Origin: Terrisporobacter mayombei
Lineage (GTDB): Bacteria > Bacillota > Clostridia > Peptostreptococcales > Peptostreptococcaceae
Length of the DNA stretch: 64,000 bases
Reading direction: 5' to 3'
Assembly (NCBI RefSeq): GCF_020748465.1
Contig: NZ_JAHZMP010000003.1
Span: 310,001 to 374,000, forward strand
Part shown: one piece after another, positions 47,171-56,144 of the stretch
Numbering within the stretch: the stretch's first letter is position 1
Layout of the letters: the number at the start of each line of letters is the position of its first letter
Notes under the pieces: generated by a model
What the model saw: the letters and a program-made list of their open reading frames with translations, nothing else
Told to the model about the DNA's origin: nothing
Database searches by the model: none
Program-made: the position numbers and the translations under genes

Positions 47171-47794
47171 CTATGAAAAAAATATTGTAAAATCAGTAAA
47201 TAAACAATCAAAAGTTTTTACCTTCCCTAATTCAACAAATTCAGTTTCTATATCTTCAATTACTAAATTAGCTAATTTTTTGTCTAATTTTTTATATCCT
47301 TCTTTCATTAGAATATTATCTAGTTTTATTAAAAGTTCTTTCTCTTCTTCTGAGTTAGGTTCCGAATCATCATAGAAATGCCATCCTTCAAAAATATTTT
47401 CTTTATTGAAATCATAACATGTTTCACCAAAATAGTAATAATAGTAATTGGCTAATATGCTTATAGATATGTACAACTCTCTTCTTTTACCTCCTAACGC
47501 CTTTATCAATTCAAAATCATCATCTAATAAAGGCCAGTTTTTATGCATATTAATTTTAAACTCTATACATTTATAATCATCCCAATCAATATAATTTCTA
47601 AATGCATATCCCTTAAAAATACCTTTTACCTTTTTTTCAATATAGTTATTATATACACTATTTCTTTTATATTGTCTTCGTTTCTTTTTATATAACATAA
47701 ATTGTTTAGAATTTTGGTATTCATAAGATTCATACTTTAAATTTTCAGGAAAATATTTTTTAATTATACTTATCACTCTTTCATAATCTTCCAT
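47171..47794 (-). CDS. Uncharacterised protein, 207 aa (accessory island)
   Basis: Not recognised. Very rich in Tyr, Lys, Asp and Glu with no signal peptide; features are KALGGKRRELYISISILANY followed by YYYYFGETCYDF, then an acidic linker and LDKKLANLVIEDIETEFVE. A cytosolic protein of one or two small domains. All neighbours are minus-strand accessory genes. Confidence 0.6.
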   Translation of the reverse strand: MEDYERVISIIKKYFPENLKYESYEYQNSKQFMLYKKKRRQYKRNSVYNNYIEKKVKGIFKGYAFRNYIDWDDYKCIEFKINMHKNWPLLDDDFELIKALGGKRRELYISISILANYYYYYFGETCYDFNKENIFEGWHFYDDSEPNSEEEKELLIKLDNILMKEGYKKLDKKLANLVIEDIETEFVELGKVKTFDCLFTDFTIFFS

Positions 47795-47902
47795 TTATAA
47801 TCTCCTATTATCTTCTATTATCACCATTTTTAAAGTGCCCATCTTTTATTATTTTTTATATTTTTATCTATTTAACTAAAATTGTTCAAGTGTATTTCAT
47901 TT

Positions 47903-48382
47903 TTAATTTAATAACTCTAATATTAAATTAGCTTGCGATGCATCTTCATCAAAATAATATATAGACATTTTAAATAAAAACTCTAATAATTGTTCCTCTT
48001 TAATTTTTGCATAAGTTTCTGATGTAATATTCTTTTCAGCAAATTCTGTTAGTATTATACGCATTTCCTTTATATTACAACACGCTTTAAATTCTTTAAT
48101 AGCTTTTATAAATTTATTAACTATCTCTGACGGTTCTTTCTCTTCTTTCCAATCATCAAATTCTCCTAAAAAGGTATCATTATCTAGTTCAAAAAAGTAG
48201 TCATAAGCATAATTAGAAAAATATTCGGTTTTAACCTTCCTTATTTTGTAATCAGGCAAACAAACAAAACCTGAACTTTCAAATATTTTATATAATGCTT
48301 TTAATATATTTTCTTCATCTTTTTTGCAACAATTAAAAGTAATAAATTGTGTACAATCAAAATTTTCCCTCGTATTTTCCAT
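47903..48382 (-). CDS. Uncharacterised protein, 159 aa (accessory island)
   Basis: Not recognised. Two parts can be seen: an N-terminal mixed domain (TQFITFNCCKKDEENIL to FFELDNDTFLGEFDDWKEE) and a C-terminal all-helical part ending DASQANLILELLN, which resembles the helical end of several immunity proteins. AGGAGG precedes the ATG. Assigned by context. Confidence 0.58.
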   Translation of the reverse strand: MENTRENFDCTQFITFNCCKKDEENILKALYKIFESSGFVCLPDYKIRKVKTEYFSNYAYDYFFELDNDTFLGEFDDWKEEKEPSEIVNKFIKAIKEFKACCNIKEMRIILTEFAEKNITSETYAKIKEEQLLEFLFKMSIYYFDEDASQANLILELLN

Positions 48383-48496
48383 AATAACCTCCTTAATAAT
48401 TAAAAATAATCATGTATTATAAATAAAAATATGCCCTAATTATATTAGTGCATATTTTTGATATATATTAATTAACTTTAGCATTTTTAGTTATGA

Positions 48497-49105
48497 TTAA
48501 TCTTCTTTAACATCTTTCACATTTAAATGTTTTTTCATATTATTGTCACTTTCTATACAAGGCCTTAAATATTTTGAAATTACATTAATGTATTTTGAAT
48601 CAAAACTAAGCGAAGTAATATCTTTCAACAGAATTTCTGTGGGTTCTTTATCCCATTCTCCAGCACCGTTAAAGTATAATAAGTAAAGATATTTCTTATC
48701 AATAGCTATAATTTTACCAATAAAAAATTTTGAAGATTCCATATCTTCACATTCAACTATTATATTCTTATTCTGGATAGACAACTCATTTAATACATTT
48801 CTCCAATTATCCAAAGAGTTTATGAATGGCTTTCTAATTTGATCCAATATACCCTCTTCCTTTAATATACGCTGTGAAAATTGCTGAGATTTAGTTATCA
48901 CTACAGAAGTAATATCCTTAATTCTAACAATTGTATAACCATCCAAATCAAAATCATATAAATCTTGAAGTAGAACAAGGTTTTGCCCCACAGCTAAAGG
49001 TATAACATTAAGATCTTCTGAATCTATTTTACTTCTTTTAATCTTAACTTCGTGCAAAATATCTATGTTTTGCTTTATAATATCTATCTTTTCCGATTTA
49101 TTCAT
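48497..49105 (-). CDS. Immunity-like two-lobed beta protein, 202 aa
   Basis: Two similar beta-rich halves: LDGYTIVRIKDITSVVITK and, later, FFIGKIIAIDKKYLYLLYF with GAGEWDKEPTEILLKDIT. Small proteins with this layout (an RI-DIT strand followed by a WD-EP-I loop) often occur with contact-dependent and polymorphic toxins; the family name is not certain. It lies directly downstream of the decayed YD-repeat fragment, the position an immunity gene takes after its toxin. Confidence 0.6.
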   Translation of the reverse strand: MNKSEKIDIIKQNIDILHEVKIKRSKIDSEDLNVIPLAVGQNLVLLQDLYDFDLDGYTIVRIKDITSVVITKSQQFSQRILKEEGILDQIRKPFINSLDNWRNVLNELSIQNKNIIVECEDMESSKFFIGKIIAIDKKYLYLLYFNGAGEWDKEPTEILLKDITSLSFDSKYINVISKYLRPCIESDNNMKKHLNVKDVKED

Positions 49106-49164
49106 TCCATATTTACCCTTTCAAATTAAATTCTACTGATAGCACATTCTTAAAATCGTTGTTA

Positions 49165-49587
49165 TTAGTCCTTCCACTTATATCGTTTACTTCTTTTTGC
49201 AAAATCTCTGTAATCTTTTATACTTGCAACTTTTCCATCGTTTAAGTAATTATATTCTCTAAGAAGCTTATAACTAGCTTGATCTTTTGCCTCTTTTTTT
49301 GTAACCACTTATCATTATTATAAATGAATTTTAATCCTTTTACACCACTAAGCATATGTTACATTTGTTATGTTGCCATCTATATCATACTCATAAGTAA
49401 TTTTTTGTCTCTCTATTTCAGCGTCTATTGGTAAGTTTCCTTATATATCATCAACGTCTAATTCAATATAGCCGACTAGTCTATCAAGTTTATCATAAGT
49501 AGAATGGACTTAATAAAAAACATTAAGTTTTCTATCAAGTCCATTGGTTTTAATGACATTTAAATTTGATATTACTCTTTTCCACAT
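49165..49587 (-). pseudogene. Decayed YD-repeat (RHS-like) protein fragment
   Basis: The minus strand from an ATG at 49587 gives TNGLDRKLNVFY, stop, STYDKLDRLVGYIELD, stop, then QKITYEYDIDGNITNVTYA, stop. Two frame changes lead to EAKDQASYKLLREYNYLND and YRDFAKRSKRYKWKD with a stop at 49165. TYEYDIDGNITNVTY is a YD/RHS-type repeat motif. At least three stops and two frameshifts exclude expression. It supports a former RHS-type toxin or wall protein at this site. Confidence 0.65.
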
Positions 49588-49603
49588 AATTTTTATAAAG
49601 AAT

Positions 49604-50067
49604 TTATTTATTAACTATATTGCAAATTAACATAGGTTGATTGTATTCTTCTAATTCATCATATTCTATAATATGATATTCATCTCTAATTGAGTAAAAT
49701 CTAATTGTTGCTGATGGACTTACATCTTCATCTCCAAGGTCAACTGATAAAACAATATCAAAATATGTTTTTCTAAACTCACTCATCATTTGTGTTTTTA
49801 GTTGCTCAATCATTATTAAGGCTTCTTTTAATACTTTATCTAAAGAATCATCTGAAGATAAATATATCTCATTACCTTCCCATTCAAAATTAGATAATTC
49901 ATCTTTAATAAAATTAACATTATCACAAGATAAAAAAAATCCTTCTTTTATACAATAAAAATATTCTCCTTTTACACTTATCTTTTTTCAATTAATTTCA
50001 CATTTTTATCATTATTTGTACCGTTAATATTACTTAATAATCTTTTCATTTCATAATTACAAAACAT
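49604..50067 (-). pseudogene. Frameshifted immunity-like gene
   Basis: AAGGAG and an ATG at 50067 begin MFCNYEMKRLLSNINGTN up to LIEKR, then a stop. One base of shift restores a long frame: ISVKGEYFYCIKEGF, FEWEGNEIYLSSDDSLDKVL, MIEQLKTQMMSEFRK and on to NIVNK at 49604. The break is at an A6 run (complement of 49983-49988); one extra A would give an intact gene of about 154 aa. Either a real phase-type loss or a homopolymer sequencing error. The last 69 codons alone form an ORF beginning MIEQLK. Confidence 0.65.
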
Positions 50068-50202
50068 TTTAGATCTCCTTATCCTAGCCTTTATACCATT
50101 CATTAGCATACATATTAATATATCTTTAGCGCAAACTCTTTTCAATGTATTCAATACAAATTATATTTATAGTTATATTTCTTCAACTTATTTTACACAT
50201 CA

Positions 50203-50232
50203 AAAGAGAGCTGTCTCACGACAGCTCTCTTT
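50203..50232 (-). terminator. hslO operon terminator
   Basis: A perfect 13-bp stem AAAGAGAGCTGTC/GACAGCTCTCTTT with a 4-nt loop, 10 nt past the hslO stop. Confidence 0.88.
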
Positions 50233-50241
50233 CTATATTAA

Positions 50242-51126
50242 CTACATCTCATTTAATATTTCTCTTAATTCTTCTTCAGTATAGTGATAAGCACTATTAC
50301 AGAAGTGGCAGCTTATTTCAGCTTGCTTATCTTCTTCTATTATTTCAGTTAAAGTTTCTCTACCTAATGATATTAAAACCCTCTTTATTCTATCTTTTGA
50401 ACAGTTACAGTCAAATTTAACTTCACATATATCTAATATCTTTGGATCTAATCCTTCTAACACTAGATTTAATATGTCATCTGGAGTCATTCCTTCACTT
50501 AACATTGTAGTAACTGATTTTAACTTAGCCACATTTTGTTCTAAAGTAGCTATAGTTTCTTCTGTTGCATCTGGCATTAATTGAACTATTAATCCTCCAG
50601 CTTGCTCAACCTCTGTTGCTGTTGTAAGAACTCCTAAAGAAACTACTGATGGAGTTTGCTCAGATAATGCAAAGTAATGAGTGAAGTCTTCTGCAATTTC
50701 TCCACTTACTAATGGATAAGAACCAACATAAGGCTCTCTAAGTCCTAAATCTTTTATTACTTTAACATATCCGTCATTTCCTACTGCTCCAGCAACGTTT
50801 AATTTTCCATTTGGATAGTCCTGTACTTCCACACCGTTTAAGTCTGGATATTGTACATAACCTTTAACGTTTCCTTTTGAGTCAGCAGTTGTAAGTATAG
50901 TCCCTATAGGTCCTCCACCTTTTATGATTACACTTAACTCATCTTTATCATTTTTCATCATTAAGCCCATCATTGCTGTAGCTGTTAATGTTCTTCCAAG
51001 TGCTGCAGTTGCAACTTTTATTGTATTATGATTATCTCTAGCAGTTTGAACTAAGTTTTTAGTTACGCCAACATAAGCTCTTACTTGTCCATTTGTGCTA
51101 GTTGCTTTTATAACGTAATCCTTCAT
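50242..51126 (-). CDS. hslO: Redox-regulated chaperone Hsp33
   Basis: A 294-aa holdase activated by oxidation. The N-terminal domain has VRAYVGVTKNLVQTAR and VIIKGGGPIGTILTTADSKG; the C-terminal zinc centre has CNCS (about residues 241-244) and CHFC (about 272-275), the four Cys that bind zinc when reduced. Last gene of a SASP-methyltransferase-hslO run, 20 nt after the methyltransferase. Confidence 0.94.
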   Translation of the reverse strand: MKDYVIKATSTNGQVRAYVGVTKNLVQTARDNHNTIKVATAALGRTLTATAMMGLMMKNDKDELSVIIKGGGPIGTILTTADSKGNVKGYVQYPDLNGVEVQDYPNGKLNVAGAVGNDGYVKVIKDLGLREPYVGSYPLVSGEIAEDFTHYFALSEQTPSVVSLGVLTTATEVEQAGGLIVQLMPDATEETIATLEQNVAKLKSVTTMLSEGMTPDDILNLVLEGLDPKILDICEVKFDCNCSKDRIKRVLISLGRETLTEIIEEDKQAEISCHFCNSAYHYTEEELREILNEM

Positions 51127-51146
51127 TGTTTTCCCTCCATTTATGA

Positions 51147-51893
51147 TTATTTTTTACAAACAAAAAATACTCTTTCGCTGTCTTCTTTTGGAGCTTCTAA
51201 TTTAAAATCTCCATAAGTTTTTATATACTCAAATCCTGCATTTTTTAGTAATTCGATTATTTCTTCATTTTTATAAGCTCTTTGTAAGTGGTTTTCTTCA
51301 AATTTATCAAATCTACCATCTTCTCCCTTAACAAAGAATGCAAGATCCATTTCTACTAAATTTTCGTAATCGTCGAAGTAGTTTTGCCACATATAAGCTA
51401 TCTCTTCTCTGTTTTCACCATACATGTTGTTTCCTAGAACTTTTGATAATTTGTAATAAGAACTTATATCAAATATAAAAATTCCATTTTCTTTTAGTAA
51501 CTCATGACATTTAGAAAATACGCCTTCTAAATCTTCGTCATAAGTTATGTAGTTAAATCCATCGCACCCACAAAGGATACAGTCTAAGTTAGTCACATCA
51601 AAATCAAGTTCTACGATGTCTTGTTCTAGTAATACTAACTCAACATTTTCTTTTTCTCCTTTTTCTCTGGCAACTTGTAGCATTTCTTCTGAAATATCTA
51701 TTCCTGCGATATCATAATTTTTCTTAGTAAGTGGTATAGTTAAATTTCCTGTACCACAAGCTAATTCTAATATATTTTGTACTTCAACATTTTCACTTTT
51801 TATTATATCTTCAATGTATTTAACCCAATTGTCATAATCAACTTCATTCATAAGTTCATCATAGACAAAGGCAAAATCACTATATTGATTCAT
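51147..51893 (-). CDS. Class I SAM-dependent methyltransferase
   Basis: A 248-aa methyltransferase: SAM-binding motif I NILELACGTGNLTIPL, motif II DIAGIDISEEML and motif IV LDCILCGCDGFNYI. The start YSDFAFVYDELMNEVDYDNW resembles the widely conserved clostridial family near housekeeping genes; substrate unknown. Overlaps the SASP-like gene by 14 nt. Confidence 0.85.
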   Translation of the reverse strand: MNQYSDFAFVYDELMNEVDYDNWVKYIEDIIKSENVEVQNILELACGTGNLTIPLTKKNYDIAGIDISEEMLQVAREKGEKENVELVLLEQDIVELDFDVTNLDCILCGCDGFNYITYDEDLEGVFSKCHELLKENGIFIFDISSYYKLSKVLGNNMYGENREEIAYMWQNYFDDYENLVEMDLAFFVKGEDGRFDKFEENHLQRAYKNEEIIELLKNAGFEYIKTYGDFKLEAPKEDSERVFFVCKK

Positions 51894-52149
51894 CCTTTTT
51901 ATCCTCTTCTTCAGCTTTTTTTTTTAATTGTTTTTTGCGTGATGTGAGGATTCCACCGATTCTTCCTGCTTCCTTAGCAGTAAGACCTGCCCATCCTTTT
52001 TCATCAACTTTATCAAGCAGCCCTAATTCTCCTGCTATCTCATATTTCATTATATCATCTTGTGTCAATGGTTTTACCTTTTTTTCATTTTTCTTTCTTT
52101 GTTTTTCACATTTATAAATGAATTCTTCAGTTAATTTATTTTTATCCAT
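51880..52149 (-). CDS. Small acid-soluble spore protein, alpha/beta type (divergent)
   Basis: An 89-aa Lys/Glu-rich protein. The core MKYEIAGELGLLDKV with the GPR protease-type site (EIAGE), then AGLTAKEAGRIGGILTSRKK, matches the two conserved segments of alpha/beta SASPs, which coat spore DNA. It is longer and more charged at both ends than major SASPs, so likely a minor form. It heads a run with a methyltransferase and hslO, although SASP expression would be expected in the forespore. Confidence 0.82.
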   Translation of the reverse strand: MDKNKLTEEFIYKCEKQRKKNEKKVKPLTQDDIMKYEIAGELGLLDKVDEKGWAGLTAKEAGRIGGILTSRKKQLKKKAEEEDKKDESI

Positions 52150-52272
52150 AAAAACACCCCTTCTTTTTTTGTAGTTTCGTCATCTAGACAAAAATTTATA
52201 CAAAAAACTAAGGGGTATATATTATTAACTAAAGAAAATCAGCCCGTTAACCCTATGAACTAATTGAATTTT

Positions 52273-52337
52273 AAGCAACGGAGTTTCCTAAAGCGATAGG
52301 GAAGGTAATTCGTTGGCGCTATGAGCATAGCGAATTT
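52273..52337 (+). repeat. Dispersed structured repeat, copy B (over the M20 gene 3' end)
   Basis: Begins GCAACGGAGTTTCC and ends with the perfect hairpin CGCTAT-GAGC-ATAGCG and AATTTTT. Same element as 37257-37322 in opposite genomic orientation, 52 of 65 positions identical by hand alignment. Its 3' part encodes, on the other strand, the last codons (NSLCS) and stop of the M20 amidohydrolase gene. Confidence 0.8.
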
Positions 52338-53437
52338 TTATACTCTAACAGCAACTTATATATATTTAAACCATTCATTAATATATCTTCATTAAAATTA
52401 AAATTAAAATTATGAAGTTCATTTACAAAGCCTTTTTCTTCATTTCTAGCACCTAACATAAAGAATAAACCTGGTACTTCCCTTTGATAATATGAAAAGT
52501 CTTCCGAAATCATAAGTGGATCTGTTTCTATTATCATATCTTTTCCAATAGCATTCACAAATTCATCATACAGCTTTTTATCATTATTAACTGCTAAATA
52601 TCCATGTACAATTTCAGCATTTATTTTGCAACCATAAGATATTTCAAATCCCTTAATAAGCTCTCTTATTCTATTTACCATAGTATCATAAACAGAAGGG
52701 TTAAAGCATCTAATAGTGCCTTCTAATCTCACTTCTTCAGCGATAATATTTCTAACACTTCCTCCAGTTATTTTACCTATAGTTATTACAGCCCCTTCTA
52801 TAGGATTAATATTTCTAGATATTATACTTTGTAAACTTGTAATAAATTCTGATGCTATTAAAACTGCATCTTTTGTATTTTGTGGTATGGCACCATGGCC
52901 ACCCTTACCAATTATATCTATATTTATTTCTCCATTTTGAGCCATTAAATAACCTGGTCTACAAGCTATATATCCTTCTGGAAAATCAGGATGTATATGA
53001 AGTCCATAAACTTCATCCACTTTATATTTCTTGAATACCCCAGCATCCATAAGTCTTTTAGCCCCACCAGTATCTTCTTCTGCTGGTTGGAATACAAATA
53101 CTATATTATCATTTAATTTTTCTTTGTTATCTACTAGATATTCTATCAATCCAAGGAGTATACTCATGTGTCCATCGTGACCACATAAATGTTCAGCCCC
53201 TTTGGGACTAGGTAATGCATCTATATCCGACCTAAAAGCAATTGTCTTTTTAGGATTTTTTCCTTTTATAATCCCCACTGTTGCTGTTTCCAAATATATT
53301 TCATATTCCACACCTAGTTTTTCTAAATAGTCTCTAATATATTTTGCTGTATTAAATTCCATATGAGAAAGTTCTGCTAAGTTGTGTAAGTTATGCCTAT
53401 GTTTTTTTACTCTATCTTCCAAATATATTGTTCCCAT
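52319..53437 (-). CDS. M20-family amidohydrolase (N-acyl-amino acid/hippurate type)
   Basis: A 372-aa di-metal hydrolase. Motifs: HNLHNLAELSHMEFNT, LCGHDGHMSILLG (metal His and Asp), FQPAEEDTGGAKRLMDAG (catalytic Glu pair), GLHIHPDFPEG, dimerisation-domain GKGGHGAIPQ, and SEDFSYYQREVPG. Probable amidohydrolase of N-acyl amino acids; substrate not readable. The final residues NSLCS and the stop come from a dispersed repeat. 23 nt after the 157-aa unknown gene. Confidence 0.9.
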   Translation of the reverse strand: MGTIYLEDRVKKHRHNLHNLAELSHMEFNTAKYIRDYLEKLGVEYEIYLETATVGIIKGKNPKKTIAFRSDIDALPSPKGAEHLCGHDGHMSILLGLIEYLVDNKEKLNDNIVFVFQPAEEDTGGAKRLMDAGVFKKYKVDEVYGLHIHPDFPEGYIACRPGYLMAQNGEINIDIIGKGGHGAIPQNTKDAVLIASEFITSLQSIISRNINPIEGAVITIGKITGGSVRNIIAEEVRLEGTIRCFNPSVYDTMVNRIRELIKGFEISYGCKINAEIVHGYLAVNNDKKLYDEFVNAIGKDMIIETDPLMISEDFSYYQREVPGLFFMLGARNEEKGFVNELHNFNFNFNEDILMNGLNIYKLLLEYKNSLCS

Positions 53438-53460
53438 AAAAAATCCCCCTTGTTTGTAAA

Positions 53461-53934
53461 TTAGATTGTACCATATGGTTTGAATCGTCTTAATTCTTCA
53501 ATCATGTCTTCTAAAGTATTATTACTTTTTTCAAAATCATTTCCTATCAATTCTAATAAAGAGTTAAATAGTAATTCTCCATTACCATCCATGATAAAAC
53601 CTGATAAATATTCTCCATCTTCGCTTTCTAAAATTATTACTACCAAATTTCCTGTGCTTATCTGATATTCATAAGATGATTTGTCTATATCATCTATGTC
53701 CTTATTTAAGTGGTCCAAAGTTATTTCTAATTCTGATTTTTCATTTTCACTTAGTAGTGATTTTATTAAATTGCAATCATTTATCATATAAATTTTTGAC
53801 TTATTATTGAGTTCCTCAGCGGATATATTACTATTCATACTTAAAAATTCCTCAGTTGTTATTTCTTTTGCTTTTAGCTTTTCTACTAAATAATTTGAAA
53901 TATCATTAAGTTTGCATTTATCATTTTTATCCAT
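53461..53934 (-). CDS. Uncharacterised protein, 157 aa
   Basis: Not recognised. Acidic cytosolic protein: an N-terminal helical part with LKAKEITTEEFLSM and ENEKSELEITLDHLNKDIDD, then a small beta segment with NLVVIILESEDGEYLSGFIM. Sits 23 nt upstream of the M20 gene on the same strand with a good ribosome site, so probably co-transcribed. Confidence 0.6.
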   Translation of the reverse strand: MDKNDKCKLNDISNYLVEKLKAKEITTEEFLSMNSNISAEELNNKSKIYMINDCNLIKSLLSENEKSELEITLDHLNKDIDDIDKSSYEYQISTGNLVVIILESEDGEYLSGFIMDGNGELLFNSLLELIGNDFEKSNNTLEDMIEELRRFKPYGTI

Positions 53935-54110
53935 AAGAGTCCTCCCTAATTTATTACATATTTTATTTATATAAATTTACCGAATTTATAATTTATCCTT
54001 CTATTTATCTATATTTTAATTATTTATTTTATTTGTATACTCTTGATATAAATTATAAATCATATACATTAATTATTACTATACTATTTTCATCTCTATA
54101 AAATTAAAAA

Positions 54111-54139
54111 CCTGATACACTAGGAGATAATGTATCAGG
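54111..54139 (-). terminator. Terminator of the oligopeptide transport operon
   Basis: Stem CCTGATACA/TGTATCAGG with an 11-nt loop and flanking A/T tracts giving TTTTTAATTTT on the minus strand, 27 nt past the oppF stop. Confidence 0.85.
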
Positions 54140-54165
54140 CTTTTTAGTTTTATAATTATTTTAAG

Positions 54166-55161
54166 TTAATATATATGACATGCTACTCCAGTTTTATTGT
54201 CTAAAATTTTCCATGTTGGGCTTTCATTTATACAACGTTCTGTTTTATATGGACACCTAGTATGAAATCTACATCCACTTGGTAAATCAACAGCACTAGG
54301 CATACTTCCTTCTAAGGTAATTCTTTCTTTAACCTCATCTGGATGTTGAATTGGTACTGATGAAATCAATGCTTTTGTATATGGGTGTTTTGGGTTATCA
54401 TACACTTCATAAGCACTTCCTTTTTCCACTATCTGCCCTAAGTACATTACTGCTATTTCATCGCAAAATGATTTTACCACGCTAAAGTTATGAGATATAA
54501 ATAAGTATGTTAATCCAAACTTATCTTTTAAGTCCAGCATTAAATTTAGAATTTGAGATTGTATAGATACATCTAAAGCTGCTGTTGGTTCATCGCATAC
54601 TATAAATTTAGGATTCATAGCCAAGGCTCTTGCAATACCTATTCTTTGTCTTTGACCTCCACTAAATTCATGTGGATATCTAAACATACTTGTTGCATCT
54701 AATCCACATAACTCTAACATTTCTTTTGTTTTTTCCTCAATATTACCTTTTGGAACTATTTTGTGCTTTTTAATTCCTTCTGATACAATTTGTCCCACAC
54801 TTTTTCTTGGATCTAAACTTGCATAAGGATCTTGGAAAATTATTTGCATCTCGCTTCTCAGCTTAGTCATCTCACTATTTGATATTTTTATATTATTTTC
54901 CACATCAAAGATAACATTATCTCCAAATTTAACTTTTCCACCTGTTGGTGGTGTTAAACCTAAAACAGTCTTTCCTATTGTTGATTTTCCACATCCAGAC
55001 TCACCTACTAGCCCTAATATGGTGTTTTCTTTTATTGAAAAACTAACTCCATCAACAGATTTAACATATTCTTTTCCTCTTATAAAAGATTTTTTCCTAA
55101 CTTGATAATATTTTTTGAGATTTGAAACTTCAAATATGATTTTGTCCTCTTTTCTTATCAT
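54166..55161 (-). CDS. Oligopeptide ABC transporter ATP-binding protein (OppF/DppF)
   Basis: A 331-aa ATPase: Walker A VGESGCGKSTIGKT, signature FSGGQRQRIGIARALA, Walker B VCDEPTAALDVSIQ, switch His in ISHNFSVV, and a C-terminal oligopeptide-family extension with CRFHTRCPYKTERC. Its ATG overlaps the OppD stop by one base (TAATG). Last gene of the operon. Confidence 0.93.
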   Translation of the reverse strand: MIRKEDKIIFEVSNLKKYYQVRKKSFIRGKEYVKSVDGVSFSIKENTILGLVGESGCGKSTIGKTVLGLTPPTGGKVKFGDNVIFDVENNIKISNSEMTKLRSEMQIIFQDPYASLDPRKSVGQIVSEGIKKHKIVPKGNIEEKTKEMLELCGLDATSMFRYPHEFSGGQRQRIGIARALAMNPKFIVCDEPTAALDVSIQSQILNLMLDLKDKFGLTYLFISHNFSVVKSFCDEIAVMYLGQIVEKGSAYEVYDNPKHPYTKALISSVPIQHPDEVKERITLEGSMPSAVDLPSGCRFHTRCPYKTERCINESPTWKILDNKTGVACHIY

Positions 55162-56132
55162 TATTTTTCGTCTCCCTTCTCACATTTAAAACAACGAACC
55201 ATATGGTTATCTTTTAAAGTTATCATCGGTGGCTTTGAATTTTCACATTCCGCTTTTCTTTTTTTACATCTTTTATAATAAGCACATCCCTTTACATCCT
55301 CATATAAACTAGGAACATTTCCTTCTATGGATTGGAATCGTTCATTAAAGTTTTCAGGCATTGCACCCAATAAGTCTTTTGAATATGGATGTTTTGCATT
55401 ATTGAAAAATTCATTAACACTACACTCTTCTACTACTTTACCATAGTACATTACAACTACCCTTTGCGCCATTTCTGCTATTATACCTAAATCGTGGGTA
55501 ATTAACATTATTCCACTATTTCCTTCTCCCTTAATCTGTTTTAAAAGTTCTATTATTTCAGCTTGTGTGGTTACATCTAAAGCCGTAGTTGGCTCATCTG
55601 CTATTATAAGTGAAGGTTTACAAATCATAGCCATAGCAATCATTATCCTTTGCTTTAAACCACCGCTTAGTTCAAATGGATACTTATTTAAAACAGATTT
55701 CGGATCTGGTATATTTAATTTATCTAATAACTCTATAAGTTCATCTTTACAATTATTTTTTTTATCAGGTCTATGAATTTTATATACTTCTCTCAATTGT
55801 TTATATATTGTCACTACTGGATTTAGAGATGTCATAGGTTCTTGGAATATCATTGAAATTTTATCTCCTCTTACCTTGCACATTTCCTTCTCAGCTAAAT
55901 CTATAAGATTTTTTCCTTCAAATAAAATTTCCCCCGATTCAATTTTTCCACTTCCAATATTTATAAGTCCCATAATAGCTAAAGAGGTAACACTTTTTCC
56001 GCTTCCTGATTCCCCTACTATACCTAATACTTCACCAGGATTTACACTTAAATCTACACCTTTTACTGTTTCAACCTTTCCCATTACTGTAGGAAAGGAA
56101 ACCTTAAGGTCTTTTACTTCTAATATACTCAT
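55161..56132 (-). CDS. Oligopeptide ABC transporter ATP-binding protein (OppD/DppD)
   Basis: A 323-aa ATPase: Walker A VGESGSGKSVTSL, signature ELSGGLKQRIMIAMA, Walker B IIADEPTTALDVTTQ, switch His in ITHDLGIIAEM, C-terminal Cys-rich GCAYYKRCKKRKAEC extension. Between permease C (12 nt) and OppF (1-nt overlap). Confidence 0.93.
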   Translation of the reverse strand: MSILEVKDLKVSFPTVMGKVETVKGVDLSVNPGEVLGIVGESGSGKSVTSLAIMGLINIGSGKIESGEILFEGKNLIDLAEKEMCKVRGDKISMIFQEPMTSLNPVVTIYKQLREVYKIHRPDKKNNCKDELIELLDKLNIPDPKSVLNKYPFELSGGLKQRIMIAMAMICKPSLIIADEPTTALDVTTQAEIIELLKQIKGEGNSGIMLITHDLGIIAEMAQRVVVMYYGKVVEECSVNEFFNNAKHPYSKDLLGAMPENFNERFQSIEGNVPSLYEDVKGCAYYKRCKKRKAECENSKPPMITLKDNHMVRCFKCEKGDEK

Positions 56133-56144
56133 TTTTATTTCCTC

